Source: Gemmatimonadota bacterium (lineage in GTDB: Bacteria; Gemmatimonadota; Gemmatimonadetes; Longimicrobiales; Gaopeijiaceae). Taken from it: a stretch of 64,000 nucleotides of DNA. Shown here one piece after another: positions 1-7,651 of this stretch (positions are counted from its first letter, which is position 1; every line of letters begins with the position of its first letter). The position numbers and the translations under genes are program-made. The DNA lies in assembly GCA_028873595.1 (NCBI GenBank), contig JAPPOV010000036.1, positions 1 to 64,000 of the forward strand, given 5' to 3'. The notes beneath the pieces were generated by a model that saw nothing but the letters and a program-made list of their open reading frames with translations, was not told where the DNA came from and searched no databases.

Positions 1-337
1 CCCCCGTCCCAACCCAGATCACGTCCGGATTGCGTTGATCCACCGCCAGAGCCCCGATCGACTGGACCGGTTGATCGTCGAAAAGAGGTTCCCAGGTCGT
101 TCCTGCATTTCTTGACCGCCATACCCCGCCAGCGGCTGCGCCGACGTAGATCACGTTGGGGTCTTCCACCAGGGCGTCGATCGCGTTGATGCGGCCACCC
201 TGACCTGAGGGCCCGACACTCCGCGCTTTCATCGAGGTGAGTAAGGAAAGGTCCACCTGCGCAGCCGACGTCATGGGAAAGGCAGCGAACAGGGCCATCG
301 AAAGGGTGGCGAGGCGAGCGAGGACCGGGAGCGGCAT
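1..337 (-). CDS. BNR/VPS10-repeat exported protein, N-terminal part (cut by window edge)
   Basis: I read this directly from the reverse complement; the frame stays open to base 1, so the C-terminal part lies outside the window. It starts at the ATG at 337. The first ~24 residues look like a Sec signal peptide: basic start, hydrophobic core, and Ala-Ala-Gln at the end. After it come GPSGQGGRI, then VIYVGAAAGGVWRS, then a second blade with IGALAVDQRNPDVIWVGTG. These 'asp-box' turns (GGVWRSxNxGxTW) are typical of the WD40/YVTN/BNR-like 'glycosyl hydrolase' proteins found in large paralogous sets in Gemmatimonadota and Acidobacteria, usually ~1000 residues long. The substrate is unknown for this family, so I assign no enzyme activity. 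It is transcribed divergently from the DUF1592 operon. Confidence 0.85.
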   Translation of the reverse strand, partial: MPLPVLARLATLSMALFAAFPMTSAAQVDLSLLTSMKARSVGPSGQGGRINAIDALVEDPNVIYVGAAAGGVWRSRNAGTTWEPLFDDQPVQSIGALAVDQRNPDVIWVGTG

Positions 338-526
338 GGGGTCTCCGAGGGTTCGTGAACCGTTGCGGCGAAGGAGCCTGCGTGAGGCATCTGCAACTTG
401 GTGTCCGGCGACCGACTTGGCACCCTGTGTCACGTTCTCACGTCCGTGCCTTTCCACTTTGCGGATTGGCCCTTATCCCTAGCGGGTTAGACGTCGGCGC
501 AACCGAGCACCATCCCAGGGTCCAAG
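338..526. other. Divergent intergenic region (BNR protein / DUF1592 operon)
   Basis: These 189 bases separate two divergently transcribed exported proteins, so they should hold promoters for both. An AGGG about 7 bases before the ATG at 527 is a plausible ribosome site for the rightward operon. I see no convincing -35/-10 pair and no strong dyad. Confidence 0.5.
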
Positions 527-2917
527 ATGAAGCAGGGCGCAGCATTAGCCGTCGCGAGCGCGGCGCTCGCGGTCGGGTTCGGGTCCATGCCCGCGCCCCC
601 GGTGGCGCACGTCCAGGGGTCCACGCCGGCCGCCGTCACCATGACGGACGTGGTCCAGGAGTATTGTGTTCGCTGCCACAACGACAGGCGCCTTCGCGGT
701 GACCTTTCTCTGGAGGACTTCGCGGTCGAGGACGCAGCAACCGAAGCGCCGGTCGCCGAGCAGATGATTCGCAAGCTCCGGGCGGGCATGATGCCCCCTC
801 CGGGTGCGCGGCGCCCCGCCGGCGACACACTCGTCGCCCTTGCCGAGACTCTGGAAGGGATCGTCGATCGGGCGGCCGAGGGTCGCTCGAACCCGGGCAA
901 TCGGCCATTTCAGCGCGTGAACCGGGCCGAGTACGAGAGACTCGTCCAACAGCTCTTACACTTGCAGGTCGATGCATCCAGCTGGCTTCCCGAAGATCAG
1001 ATCAGCGCCAGCTTCGACAATGTTGCGGACGTGCAGGTGATCTCCGCGACCCTCATGGATGCCTATCTCACCGCGGCGTCGGAGGTCGCTCGACAGGCGG
1101 TCGGTCAGTCCGATGCGCCGGTGACGTCGCAGACGTACTCCAACGACCCATCCGTCTCGCAGCATGAATGGGAGACGGTGGAAGGAGCCCCGTACGGAAC
1201 ACGGGGTGGCGTCAGCGTGCTGCACACGTTCCCCGCAGACGGAACGTACATCTTCACGCTCGGTTTCATGTCTGGATGGGGCGAGCGCTTCCACGATATC
1301 GACGTATCGGTCGACGGGGCGCAGGTCGCTCTCCTCCGATACTCTGCGGGCACCTCACGGCTCATCGATTTCCAGGGTCGACTCGGGTATCCCATGCGCA
1401 CCGACTCGGTCTTCGTGCGCGCGGGACAGCACCGCATCGCCGCCGCATTCGTGCGTCAGACAGACGGGCCGTACGAAGACCTGATCCGCCCGAACGACTG
1501 GTCTCTGACCGGGACTGAAGCGAGCTACGGTACCACCTCGCCTCCACACCTCATGCACCTCACCATCGAGGGTCCCTACGAGCCCGCCGGGATCTCCGAA
1601 ACCCCGAGTCGAGGCACGATCTTCTCGTGCCGCCCGACCCGTGCCGATGAGGCGCGTCCCTGTGCGAACGAGATCATGACGCGCCTCGCCACTCAGGCGT
1701 ATCGTCGGGATCTTGAGGATCGGGACGTCGACGCATTGCTCGACTTTTACGATCAAGGGGCGTCCGAGGGTGGCTTCGAGCTCGGGATCCGCACTGCCAT
1801 CGAAGCGATGCTGGTCAGCCCACACTTCCTCTTTCGTATCGAGTCCGAGCCGCAGGGCGTGGACCCTGGTGAAGTGTACCCCGTCGACGGGATCGATCTC
1901 GCTTCCCGCTTGTCCTTCTTCCTGTGGGGCATTGGACCGGATCGTCAACTCCTTCAGGTCGCACGCGATGGACAGCTTTCGGATCCGGACGTTCTGGAGC
2001 GCGAGACCCGGCGGATGCTGGCCGATCCCCGCTCGGGATCCCTCTCGACTCGCTTCGCCCACCTGTGGCTCAGACTTCAGGATCTCGAGAAGGTGCAACC
2101 CGATGCCTTCTGGTTCCCGAACTACAGTCGACAGCTCGCGACCGACATGCGCCGGGAGACCGAGCTGTTCTTCGACGACCTCGTGCGTCGCGATCGAAGC
2201 CTGCTCGATCTCGTCGATGCAGACTATACCTTCGTGAACGAACGACTCGCGGCCCATTACGGTATGGCGGGTGTCGTTGGTGAGGAATTCCGCCGCGTCA
2301 GGTATCCCGAGGGAAATCGTCGTGGCCTGCTCGGGCACGGCAGCATCCTCGTTCAGACGTCACTCGGTAATCGCACCTCCCCGGTCCTCCGAGGAAAATG
2401 GGTCATGGAAGTGCTTCTCGGGGTGCCACCGCCTCCGCCGCCTCCCGGTGTGCCGGACCTCGAGGAAACCAGTGGAGTTGAGGGCATGAAGATCCTGACG
2501 ACGAGCGAGCGTATGCAGGCGCACCGCTCCAATCCGACGTGCGCATCGTGTCACAACCTCATCGATCCCATCGGACTCGCCCTCGACAACTTTGATGTGA
2601 CCGGCAAATGGCGGACTCGTGAGAACGGCATGCCGCTCGACACCCGCGGCACCTTCTACGACGGGAGCGAAATTTCGAATGCTCCCCAGCTTGCCGACGC
2701 GCTTCTTCGGCGTCCGATACCCCTCGTACGCAACTTCACCGCGAACCTCATGACATACGCGCTCGGTCGTCGACTCGATGTCGGAGACCAACCAACGGTG
2801 CGCACGATCGCGCACCAGGCCGAACAGGACGCGTATCGACTGTCTTCCTTCATCGTGGGCATCGTGCTGAGCGACGCCTTCCGGATGAAGCAGGCGGTCG
2901 ACGTGGCCTCGAACTAG
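527..2917 (+). CDS. DUF1592-domain (PSD-type) secreted c-type cytochrome
   Basis: 796 residues with an N-terminal signal peptide ending near residue 25-30. A first heme-c site, CVRCH, lies at about residues 47-51 in the planctomycete-type cytochrome region. A DUF1587-like segment follows (FQRVNRAEYERLVQQLL), then a carbohydrate-binding-like beta region, DUF1595 (ATQAYRRDL), DUF1592 (LASRLSFFLWG), and DUF1588 (RRGLLGHGSILVQTS, RTSPVLRGKWV, poly-Pro). DUF1585 ends the protein, with a second heme site CASCH near 672-676 followed by NLIDPIGLALDNFD. The order and length are canonical for this family. It probably acts in the periplasm as a di-heme electron-transfer or oxidoreductase subunit; the substrate is not known. 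The DUF1552 gene starts 12 bases downstream, and the two families usually occur as a pair. Confidence 0.93.
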   Translation: MKQGAALAVASAALAVGFGSMPAPPVAHVQGSTPAAVTMTDVVQEYCVRCHNDRRLRGDLSLEDFAVEDAATEAPVAEQMIRKLRAGMMPPPGARRPAGDTLVALAETLEGIVDRAAEGRSNPGNRPFQRVNRAEYERLVQQLLHLQVDASSWLPEDQISASFDNVADVQVISATLMDAYLTAASEVARQAVGQSDAPVTSQTYSNDPSVSQHEWETVEGAPYGTRGGVSVLHTFPADGTYIFTLGFMSGWGERFHDIDVSVDGAQVALLRYSAGTSRLIDFQGRLGYPMRTDSVFVRAGQHRIAAAFVRQTDGPYEDLIRPNDWSLTGTEASYGTTSPPHLMHLTIEGPYEPAGISETPSRGTIFSCRPTRADEARPCANEIMTRLATQAYRRDLEDRDVDALLDFYDQGASEGGFELGIRTAIEAMLVSPHFLFRIESEPQGVDPGEVYPVDGIDLASRLSFFLWGIGPDRQLLQVARDGQLSDPDVLERETRRMLADPRSGSLSTRFAHLWLRLQDLEKVQPDAFWFPNYSRQLATDMRRETELFFDDLVRRDRSLLDLVDADYTFVNERLAAHYGMAGVVGEEFRRVRYPEGNRRGLLGHGSILVQTSLGNRTSPVLRGKWVMEVLLGVPPPPPPPGVPDLEETSGVEGMKILTTSERMQAHRSNPTCASCHNLIDPIGLALDNFDVTGKWRTRENGMPLDTRGTFYDGSEISNAPQLADALLRRPIPLVRNFTANLMTYALGRRLDVGDQPTVRTIAHQAEQDAYRLSSFIVGIVLSDAFRMKQAVDVASN

Positions 2918-2929
2918 ACGGAGCCGAGA

Positions 2930-4309
2930 ATGCATTTCATAACCGGCAAACACATCGAGCGCCGAACCTTCCTGAAGGGGATGGGGGCGACCATCGGTCT
3001 TCCGATGCTGGATGCCATGACACCGGCGGGCCGCGCACGCGCCTCGAGCACGGATCAACCGAAGCGACTCGTCTGCATCGAAGAGGTGCATGGCGTCGCC
3101 GGATGCAATGACTGGGCGTCCTCCCAACACCTCTTCGCCCCGGAAACCGTCGGTCGCGACTTCGAATTGCTTCCGGGCAACGTCCTCGCGTCACTGGAGC
3201 CCCACCGCGATGACCTGACCATCGTCAGCAACACGGACGTGCGCATGGCGGAGGCGTTCACTCCGCCGGAGATCGGAGGGGATCATTTCCGCTCCAGCGC
3301 CGTCTTCCTGACCCAGTCTCACCCGAAGCAGACTCAGGGCTCCGATCTCATGGTCGGTACGTCACTCGACCAGATTCATGCCCAACGCTTCGGCCAGGAC
3401 ACCGTTCTTCCCTCTCTGCAACTCTGCATCGAGCCCACCGACAAGGGCGGTGGGTGCGACTACAACTACTCTTGCTCCTACACCGACTCGATCAGCTGGT
3501 CGTCACCGGAGACGCCCCTCCCGATGATCCGCAGCCCGCGTGCCGCGTTTGACTTGCTATTCGGCGCGGGCGGGACCGAAGAAGAACGAGCACTTCGGCG
3601 CAGGACCCATAGCAGCATTCTGGATTGGGTCGCACGCGAAGTCGCCCACCTCAAACGAGAGGTCGGCGTCATGGATCGTCAGCGGATCGATCGGTACCTC
3701 GGCAGCGTGCGTGAAATCGAGCGCCGCATTCAAATGATCGAAGGACGGAACAACAGCGGCGAGCCCCGGGACCTCCCGGGAGCGCCGCCGGGCGTGCCGG
3801 ACTCGTTCAGTGAGCACATGCAGCTGATGTTCGATTTGCAGGTGCTGGCGTTCGAGACCGACATTACTCGCGTAACGGCGTTCAAGACCGGACGAGACGC
3901 CTCGAACCGGACGTTCCCCGAGAGCGGATCCGACCGCGGCTTCCACCCGGCGTCACATCACGGTGGCCGGGAAGAACGCATCCTGGAATTCAACAAGATC
4001 TGTCAGTACCGCGTGAGCCAGCTCGCTTACTTCGTCGAGCGCCTGAAGACGACAGCCGATGTAGACGGAACCCTGCTCGACAATACCGTCGTCCTCTGGG
4101 GTTCACCCATGGGTGACGCGAACCTGCATAACCACCGCCGATGTCCGCTGATCTTCCTCGGAGGGGGCAACGGGGTGCTGGACGGGGGAACTCATTACAA
4201 AGCGCCGGACGGGACTCCGATGGCCAATGTCTTCCTGACCCTTCTTCATCGCCTCGGCCACGAAGACCTGCGTAGCTTCGGCGACAGCACGGGCGAATTC
4301 CTTCTCTAG
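2930..4309 (+). CDS. DUF1552-domain Tat-exported protein
   Basis: 459 residues. The N-terminus carries a twin-arginine signal, RRTFLKGMG near residues 12-20, followed by a hydrophobic stretch and an Ala-rich cleavage region, so export in folded form is predicted. The body matches DUF1552: QLMFDLQVLAFETDITRV, LLDNTVVLWGSPMGD, and RCPLIFLGGG near the C-terminus. It resembles the sulfatase/alkaline-phosphatase-like DUF1501 proteins that pair with planctomycete cytochromes. It sits 12 bases after the DUF1592 cytochrome with its own GGAG site, so the two are clearly co-transcribed. Tat export suggests a cofactor or metal loaded in the cytoplasm, but I cannot name one. Family function is unknown; the pairing suggests a shared periplasmic oxidative complex. 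Confidence 0.93.
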   Translation: MHFITGKHIERRTFLKGMGATIGLPMLDAMTPAGRARASSTDQPKRLVCIEEVHGVAGCNDWASSQHLFAPETVGRDFELLPGNVLASLEPHRDDLTIVSNTDVRMAEAFTPPEIGGDHFRSSAVFLTQSHPKQTQGSDLMVGTSLDQIHAQRFGQDTVLPSLQLCIEPTDKGGGCDYNYSCSYTDSISWSSPETPLPMIRSPRAAFDLLFGAGGTEEERALRRRTHSSILDWVAREVAHLKREVGVMDRQRIDRYLGSVREIERRIQMIEGRNNSGEPRDLPGAPPGVPDSFSEHMQLMFDLQVLAFETDITRVTAFKTGRDASNRTFPESGSDRGFHPASHHGGREERILEFNKICQYRVSQLAYFVERLKTTADVDGTLLDNTVVLWGSPMGDANLHNHRRCPLIFLGGGNGVLDGGTHYKAPDGTPMANVFLTLLHRLGHEDLRSFGDSTGEFLL

Positions 4310-4328
4310 GGGGCGGGGAGCCGAGGGT

Positions 4329-6470
4329 ATGAGCAAAACACGGCCACGGTGGCGAACCGGAAAGGCGGGGCTGACGCTGGGTGCGGTTCTCATACTCGGA
4401 GGCATGGCCCCCTTCGAGGCTCCGGTCGCCGACGCAGCCATGCGCGGAGACATCGAGGCTGTGCGATCGCTGTTACGGTCCGGGGCGGACGTGAACGCCG
4501 CGCAGGGCGACGGGATGACGGCCCTGCACTGGGCCGCCCGGCTCGGTCAGCGAGAGCTTGCTGAGGTGCTCGTGTTCGCGGGGGCGAGGCTCGACTCCGG
4601 AACCCGAATCGGCAGATACACACCACTGCACATCGCGGCGCGCGAGGGTCGTCGGGAGGTGGTCAAGGTTCTCCTGAGAGCTGGAGCTGATCCGGATCTC
4701 TCCACCACGAACAGTGGGGCGACTCCCCTGCATCTGGCCGCACGCTCCGGAGACACCGAGATCATCACCCTCCTGGTCGAGCACGGTGCCCGTGTCGACG
4801 CGAAAGCCGGATCATGGGAGCAGACGCCGCTCATCTTCGCTGCTGCATTAAACCGTGCAGAAGCAATCCAAGTGCTGATCGAGTCCGGAGCCGACCCGAA
4901 CCTCTCCTCGGCGGTGGTCGACGTGGTCGAGATGGCCGCCGCCGACAACGCTGCGGAGCGCAGGCTGCAAGAGGCCATCGAGGGCTTCCGGGACCAGCAG
5001 GCCGGAGGACCCGACTGGCAACCGACTCCGAGCCAGGTGCAGGCCGCCGTCGATCTTGCACGTCAGGTCCAGACCCGTTGGTCGGAGATCTCGCGTCAGG
5101 AGGACGAAGCATCCGCCGACTCGGCCACTGCCGGGGGCGAATCTGACAACTCGGACGTGGAGTCGACATCCGAGGCGGACCCGAGCACGATCGAAGAGGA
5201 TGCGGATGAGGGATCCACGTCGGAACGCGAGGATCAAGAAGCATCCGGAGAGGGAGAAAGCGAGGAGGAGGAGGAGGAGGAGCCCCGTCCACTGTCGTAC
5301 GCCGAGCAGGTCGGTTCGTGGGGTGGTCTAGCCCCGCTGCACCATGCCGTCCGGCAGGGACACGTGGAGGCCACGATGGCGCTGCTCGGGGGTGGAGCAG
5401 AGATCGATGGTGTCACCGGGGACGGAACGACACCGCTCCTGATGGCTGCAATCAATGGCCAGTGGGACCTCGCAAAGATCCTCATCGACTCGGGAGCCGA
5501 CCCCAACACGATGAGTGATGCCGGTGCGACCCCCCTCTACGCCGTCCTGGAACGTGAGTGGCAACCCAGAGCCTCCTACGCGCACCCGACGGAACACCAG
5601 CGTCAGGAAACGACCCATCTGGAGATGATGGAGTTGCTCCTCCAGGCCGGCGCCGACCCGAATGCGCGCCTTTCCAAGCACCTCTGGTACATGGAGTACA
5701 CCTTCGGTGTCCTCCGCGGCAGCGGAATCAATCTCCAGGGGGCCACCCCGTTCTGGCGCGCTGCATACGCGCTCGACCTGGAGGCGATGAGGCTTCTCGC
5801 CTCATATGGCGCCGATTCCGACATCCGGACGATGAAGCCGCCGCAGCGGCGACGGCGCTCGGCACCGATGGAAGAGGAAAGCGAGGAACCGGAAGCGGGT
5901 CAGGAGCCGGCCGCTCCCGAGGGTGAGGCAGCCGAGGAGGAGGGCTCCGAAGAGGAACCCGGGAACGCGGAAGCCGATGCCGATGCCGACGAGGCCACCG
6001 AACAGGTCGAGCAGGATGCGGCGGCTACGGAGAACGCGGATGCAGAGGACGAAGACCCTGACCCGTCGGGCCTGCCGGTCGTACCCACAGGCGGTCCCGC
6101 AATCCACGCGATCCATGCAGCATCGGGCGTCGGGTACGGGCAATCCTTCGCCGGCAACGCCCACCGCTACCAGCCCAACGGCTGGCTACCCGCGGTGACG
6201 TTTCTGGTCGAAGACATGGGTGCCGACGTGAATGTCCGAGACGCGAACGGATACACGCCGCTGCACCATGCCGCCTCTCGGGGTGACGTAGAGCTCATCC
6301 TCTACCTCGTCGATCAGGGCGCTGATGTGATGGCGGTCAGTCGCAAGGGTGAGACGACCGTCGATATGGCAAACGGTCCTGTACAGCGGGTTCAACCCTA
6401 CCCCGAGGCCATCGCGCTGCTGGAGTCGCTCGGCGCGGTGAACAACCACAATTGCGTCTCGTGTGAGTAG
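4329..6470 (+). CDS. Secreted ankyrin-repeat protein ending in a CxxC motif
   Basis: 713 residues with a signal peptide over roughly residues 1-36 (basic start, then LGAVLILGGM, then Ala-rich). Ankyrin repeats (TPLHxAA...LL..GADxN) fall in three blocks: about 37-200, 330-500 and 600-700. They are separated by two acidic Glu/Ser/Asp-rich linkers (about 255-320 and 515-580). The last ankyrin block is followed by NNHNCVSCE and the stop codon. CVSC looks like the start of a heme-c motif, but Glu replaces the axial His. It begins 19 bases after the DUF1552 stop with a GAGGGT ribosome site, so it is the third gene of the cytochrome operon. It likely serves as a periplasmic protein-protein scaffold for the other two; this is an inference. 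Confidence 0.9.
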   Translation: MSKTRPRWRTGKAGLTLGAVLILGGMAPFEAPVADAAMRGDIEAVRSLLRSGADVNAAQGDGMTALHWAARLGQRELAEVLVFAGARLDSGTRIGRYTPLHIAAREGRREVVKVLLRAGADPDLSTTNSGATPLHLAARSGDTEIITLLVEHGARVDAKAGSWEQTPLIFAAALNRAEAIQVLIESGADPNLSSAVVDVVEMAAADNAAERRLQEAIEGFRDQQAGGPDWQPTPSQVQAAVDLARQVQTRWSEISRQEDEASADSATAGGESDNSDVESTSEADPSTIEEDADEGSTSEREDQEASGEGESEEEEEEEPRPLSYAEQVGSWGGLAPLHHAVRQGHVEATMALLGGGAEIDGVTGDGTTPLLMAAINGQWDLAKILIDSGADPNTMSDAGATPLYAVLEREWQPRASYAHPTEHQRQETTHLEMMELLLQAGADPNARLSKHLWYMEYTFGVLRGSGINLQGATPFWRAAYALDLEAMRLLASYGADSDIRTMKPPQRRRRSAPMEEESEEPEAGQEPAAPEGEAAEEEGSEEEPGNAEADADADEATEQVEQDAAATENADAEDEDPDPSGLPVVPTGGPAIHAIHAASGVGYGQSFAGNAHRYQPNGWLPAVTFLVEDMGADVNVRDANGYTPLHHAASRGDVELILYLVDQGADVMAVSRKGETTVDMANGPVQRVQPYPEAIALLESLGAVNNHNCVSCE

Positions 6471-6649
6471 ACAGGTTCACTACGGATCACGTTCCAGAGC
6501 GCACATCGATCCGCGTAGGACAGCTGATCCGGACTCTCTCGTGCCTTCTGCAGGAGTTCCCAAACGTACGACGCGGTAGCAAGAGGCCACCGGCGACCGC
6601 CTCCACGCAAACGCACCAAAGGTCTACGCGATGAGCCCGCGAGCACCCC

Positions 6650-7474
6650 TCACCGACTCGCGCGACCAAAGTAAGGGTCGTGACCAACCGCAATGTCCTG
6701 CGCAATCAACTTGAGGTCAGTCGTGTAGCCTGGGTCGTATTCGTACGTGCGCAGGTCGACACCATAGATGGCTTCGAGCCAAACAAGCCGAGCCAGTTCC
6801 TTGAGAATCCCACCCGCGTGCCCTTTCGCGTCGGTAAAGATCGCTTCGTCCGCCGCCCCCGTGAGCGTCTCGATGTCAGGAAGGGCTCCGGCGTCCAGAA
6901 GATTCCGTAGCTCGAGGGCTGACCGACCGTACGGAATGCAAAAAATCTCGACGCCGGGGAACAAGGCTCGGATCGACTCGACGAAATCGTGCCACCAGCC
7001 CTCGTGGGCCTCCAGCCAACTCTGCGCGTACGTGGAGCCATCGACCTCGGCCGGAAAATCACTCCACGGAAGCCCGATGAAGAATCGGGTGTCGGGGTTT
7101 CGTTGAAGCGCATATCCGATCCACCTCTCATAGCCTTCCGTCGTCGGATACGTGCGTGCGTACGTCATCCCGAAGAGTTCGACGTCGCCCTGGTCCAGGA
7201 CTGCCTGGATCTCGGCTCGCTTCGCCGCATTGTTCCAGAGTGCGAGTGGCGCACCGTTGGCGCCTCCGGCGAAGACGACCGCTTGCTCGTGCTCGACGAT
7301 CCCGGCTTGACCTGCGTGAAAGGGCAACCCATCCGCGATTGGGCGAAAGAAGCTGTGACCGATGAATAGCGAATTGAAGCCTTGCGATGCCTCGGACTCG
7401 GGGGCTGTCACCTCGGCGCAACCCGTCATAACCGAAGCAATCACGACAAGCACACTTCCGAATCGATTTCTCAT
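6650..7474 (-). CDS. SGNH-hydrolase-like lipoprotein
   Basis: 274 residues. The N-terminus has a lipoprotein signal with a lipobox-like MTGC (Cys19). The conserved opening NSLFIGHSFFRPIADGL resembles the SGNH block I (here G-H-S instead of GDS/GNS). A C-terminal FTDAKGHAGGILKEL could supply the Asp/His pair, although the spacing is D-x3-H and not the classical D-x2-H. The rest (LFGMTYARTYPTTEGYERW, RFFIGLPWSDFP) looks like a conserved family without a name that I recognise. It is probably attached to the outer or inner membrane facing the periplasm, and an esterase-like role is possible but unproven. It stands alone, in convergent orientation with the ankyrin gene. Confidence 0.75.
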   Translation of the reverse strand: MRNRFGSVLVVIASVMTGCAEVTAPESEASQGFNSLFIGHSFFRPIADGLPFHAGQAGIVEHEQAVVFAGGANGAPLALWNNAAKRAEIQAVLDQGDVELFGMTYARTYPTTEGYERWIGYALQRNPDTRFFIGLPWSDFPAEVDGSTYAQSWLEAHEGWWHDFVESIRALFPGVEIFCIPYGRSALELRNLLDAGALPDIETLTGAADEAIFTDAKGHAGGILKELARLVWLEAIYGVDLRTYEYDPGYTTDLKLIAQDIAVGHDPYFGRASR

Positions 7475-7651
7475 GTACCCAACCTCCGAACCCTGGCGAG
7501 GATCGTCTCATGAACCTTGGACGCGCCCCGAGGAGCTTCGCTAAAGGGTCACTTCATCGGGGGGATCGGGCGGATCGTTGAGGGCGCCATCACCCGGTTG
7601 CTGTCCACGTCATGACAACGAACCTCCAGTCCATGTCGCCGTCACGCCGGG

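Noticed and set aside
1355-2338. 327-residue leftward frame opposite the DUF1592 gene
   Set aside because: It lies fully antisense to a clear cytochrome gene, has no family motif, and the high GC content makes long antisense frames common.
5230-5290. Acid repeat (GAGGAG) in the ankyrin gene as a DNA repeat or CRISPR-like unit
   Set aside because: It encodes a poly-Glu linker in frame; it is a codon repeat and no spacer pattern exists.
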